The notes beneath the pieces are model-generated. The model did no database searches. It was not told the DNA's origin and saw only the letters and a program-made list of their open reading frames with translations. Position numbers and translations under genes: made by a program. This document shows, piece after piece, positions 7,546-8,531 of a DNA stretch of 8,531 bases. This DNA is from an uncultured Nitrosomonadales bacterium. GTDB taxonomy: Bacteria; Pseudomonadota; Gammaproteobacteria; Burkholderiales; Methylophilaceae. Every line of letters starts with the position of its first letter. Within the stretch, counting starts at the first letter, position 1. The stretch spans positions 1 through 8,531 of the forward strand of contig CAMLMA010000078.1 of NCBI GenBank assembly GCA_946481065.1, written 5' to 3'.

Positions 7546-7573
7546 GATGAATTGTTCGCCGCCCGGCCTTTTT
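7539..7573 (+). terminator. Probable intrinsic terminator of the fhc operon (imperfect stem + T5)
   Basis: GCCGG (7539-7543) pairs with CCGGC (7563-7567), with a possible inner 3-bp stem (7545-7547 with 7556-7558). CC and then TTTTT (7569-7573) follow. The position after fhcC and before the next promoter fits a terminator, but the stem is short. Its 5' arm overlaps the 3' arm of the stronger hairpin at 7507-7545, so the two cannot form together. Confidence 0.35.
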
Positions 7574-7600
7574 CTGATGCAAGCCCGAGCCCTGCTGACA

Positions 7601-7606
7601 TATAAT
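7601..7606 (+). promoter_or_regulatory. Consensus -10 box for the membrane haem protein gene
   Basis: A perfect TATAAT sits just after the fhc operon's T-run. The -35 region is weak; ATGCAA at 7577-7582 with an 18-nt spacer is the best match (3 of 6). The predicted transcription start is near 7613, giving a leader of about 64 nt to the preferred ATG at 7677. An earlier in-frame ATG at 7617 would leave almost no leader. Confidence 0.5.
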
Positions 7607-7632
7607 CTCGCCTGTCATGCACCGGATCGGCA

Positions 7633-7646
7633 CAACCGGCCGGTTG
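7633..7646 (+). promoter_or_regulatory. 14-bp perfect palindrome in the leader (operator candidate)
   Basis: CAACCGGCCGGTTG is a perfect palindrome about 20-33 nt downstream of the predicted transcription start and 30 nt before the ATG at 7677. GGC (7629-7631) and GCC (7646-7648) offer an alternative extension with a small bulge. The position suits a repressor site. As RNA it would give little loop, so a DNA site is more likely than an RNA structure. No regulator is identified. Confidence 0.35.
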
Positions 7647-7676
7647 CCAAAGCTCGCTAACCCTGATGAGATCGAT

Positions 7677-8456
7677 ATGAAAATCACACCTTCCAACATG
7701 ACCTGGCTCAACCTGCCTAACCTGCCTGCACCGCTCAAAGCGCTATTCGCCGGCTACCTGCTGGTGATCGGCGTCGGCCTCTGCATGGCCGGCCTGCAGA
7801 TCATGCTCACCCACGGCATGGCCGACGGCAAACTGGGTTTGTCCAAGGATGACATCGTTTACAGCTACTACGGCGATCGCAATGGCACACGTCTGGAAAG
7901 CATGCTCAACGGCTCCATGAAGGACAAGGCCCCACCCGAGACCCGTCTCGACATCATCAAATGGGCACGCGAAGGCGCGCCGGAAGCCGAATGGGAACCG
8001 CATTTCAAAGGTGTGTTCGCGCAACACTGCGTCGTCTGCCACAGCAACCTGCCCGGCATCCCCAATTTCACCAAATACGAAGAAGTGCACAAACTGGCCT
8101 CGGTCAATAAGGGCGCCAGCATCGAGAGCCTGACCCGCGTCTCGCACATCCACCTGTTCGGCATCGCGTTCATCTTCTTCTTCATGTCCTTCATTTTCAG
8201 CTTTGCCGTCAACGTGCCCAAAGCGCTGAAGATCACTGCCATCATCTTCCCGTTTGCCTACCTGATCCTGGACGTGCTGTCGTGGTGGCTGACCAAGCTC
8301 AATCCCGGCTTCGCCTGGCTGACCATCATCAGCGGTATCGGCTACAGCCTCGCCTCCACCTTCATGTGGGTGACCAGCATGTACCAGATGTTCATCATGT
8401 CGCGTAACGGCAAAGTCTACGGCAACGCCTGGGAAGCCGATCTGAAGTCGGAATAA
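7677..8456 (+). CDS. Four-helix membrane protein with a single c-type haem motif
   Basis: This 259-residue protein has four hydrophobic segments at about 22-44, 158-179, 184-205 and 214-240. The 113-residue loop between helices 1 and 2 holds CVVCH (C118, C121, H122), a covalent haem c site. Positive charges (K21, K182, K185) put the N-terminus and the helix 2-3 turn in the cytoplasm, so the haem loop should be periplasmic, as c-type maturation requires. H46, H157 and H159 lie near the periplasmic membrane face and could be further haem ligands. I do not know a defined function; electron transfer or redox sensing is inference. Related betaproteobacterial proteins have, from memory, sometimes carried a misleading elongation factor name. 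An earlier in-frame ATG at 7617 would add 20 polar residues. I prefer 7677 because GATGAG precedes it by 6 nt and 7617 lies almost on the predicted transcription start. It is probably a separate transcription unit, with its own -10 box and terminator. Confidence 0.8.
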   Translation: MKITPSNMTWLNLPNLPAPLKALFAGYLLVIGVGLCMAGLQIMLTHGMADGKLGLSKDDIVYSYYGDRNGTRLESMLNGSMKDKAPPETRLDIIKWAREGAPEAEWEPHFKGVFAQHCVVCHSNLPGIPNFTKYEEVHKLASVNKGASIESLTRVSHIHLFGIAFIFFFMSFIFSFAVNVPKALKITAIIFPFAYLILDVLSWWLTKLNPGFAWLTIISGIGYSLASTFMWVTSMYQMFIMSRNGKVYGNAWEADLKSE

Positions 8457-8481
8457 TCAGACTCATTGAGCTGGATCAAAC

Positions 8482-8516
8482 AGGCGACGGGTGCAGACCC
8501 GTCGCCTTTGACTTTT
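8482..8516 (+). terminator. Intrinsic terminator after the haem membrane protein gene
   Basis: A perfect 11-bp GC-rich stem, AGGCGACGGGT (8482-8492) with ACCCGTCGCCT (8497-8507), has a 4-nt loop (GCAG) and is followed by TTGACTTTT. It begins 26 nt after the stop codon. The T-run is interrupted but the stem is strong, so this is the clearest terminator in the window. Confidence 0.85.
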
Positions 8517-8523
8517 CAGGCGG

Positions 8524-8529
8524 TATAAT
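8524..8529 (+). promoter_or_regulatory. -10 box for a gene beyond the right edge
   Basis: A perfect TATAAT lies 7 nt past the terminator T-run and 2 nt from the window end. A -35 at normal spacing would fall in the terminator's 3' arm (8501-8506, gtcgcc) and does not match consensus. TTGACT at 8508-8513 resembles a -35 box but is only 10 nt away, too close to pair with this -10. The downstream gene is not visible. Confidence 0.35.
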
Positions 8530-8531
8530 TC

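Noticed and set aside
7617..7676. Upstream in-frame ATG that would lengthen the haem protein by 20 residues
   Set aside because: It lies about 4 nt from the predicted transcription start and has no Shine-Dalgarno sequence. The added residues are polar and cover the palindrome, while the ATG at 7677 has a plausible ribosome binding site.

Overview
The window looks like chromosomal DNA of a GC-rich methylotrophic proteobacterium, most likely a betaproteobacterium (a Methylophilaceae-like organism is my best guess, not proven by this sequence). The main evidence is a complete fhcBADC operon for the tetrahydromethanopterin/methylofuran-linked formaldehyde oxidation route. A PEP synthase / PEP synthase regulator pair and a membrane c-type haem protein flank it. 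All genes are on the + strand and tightly packed. No mobile elements, tRNA, rRNA or CRISPR were seen.

Layout: (1) 1-1808, the 3' three quarters of ppsA (PEP synthase), truncated by the window edge. (2) 1827-2633, ppsR, the kinase/pyrophosphorylase that switches PpsA off and on. (3) 2634-2697, a short spacer with an inverted repeat and an extended -10 box only 6 nt before the fhcB start codon. (4) 2698-7505, fhcB-fhcA-fhcD-fhcC, with B/A abutting, D/C overlapping by 4 nt, and one 144-nt gap between A and D. That gap is open as a 52-codon frame overlapping both neighbours, and a hairpin in it would cover the fhcD ribosome binding site. (5) 7506-7676, a spacer with two mutually exclusive hairpins, a T-run, a consensus -10 box and a 14-bp perfect palindrome. 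(6) 7677-8456, a four-helix membrane protein with one CxxCH haem c site. (7) 8457-8531, a strong intrinsic terminator followed by another TATAAT box for a gene beyond the window.

How the genes work together: FhcABCD converts formyl-H4MPT to formate. FhcD transfers the formyl group to methylofuran and FhcA hydrolyses formyl-methylofuran. FhcC is a scaffold. FhcB is a relic of the archaeal dehydrogenase subunit; here it lacks a cysteine where I place the catalytic one but keeps four N-terminal cysteines. PpsA/PpsR control pyruvate-to-PEP conversion, so one-carbon oxidation sits beside a gluconeogenic control point. I see no clearly new multi-gene system. The points most worth following are the fhcA-fhcD junction (possible translational coupling device), the possibly leaderless fhcB transcript, the cysteine pattern of FhcB, and the uncharacterised haem membrane protein.
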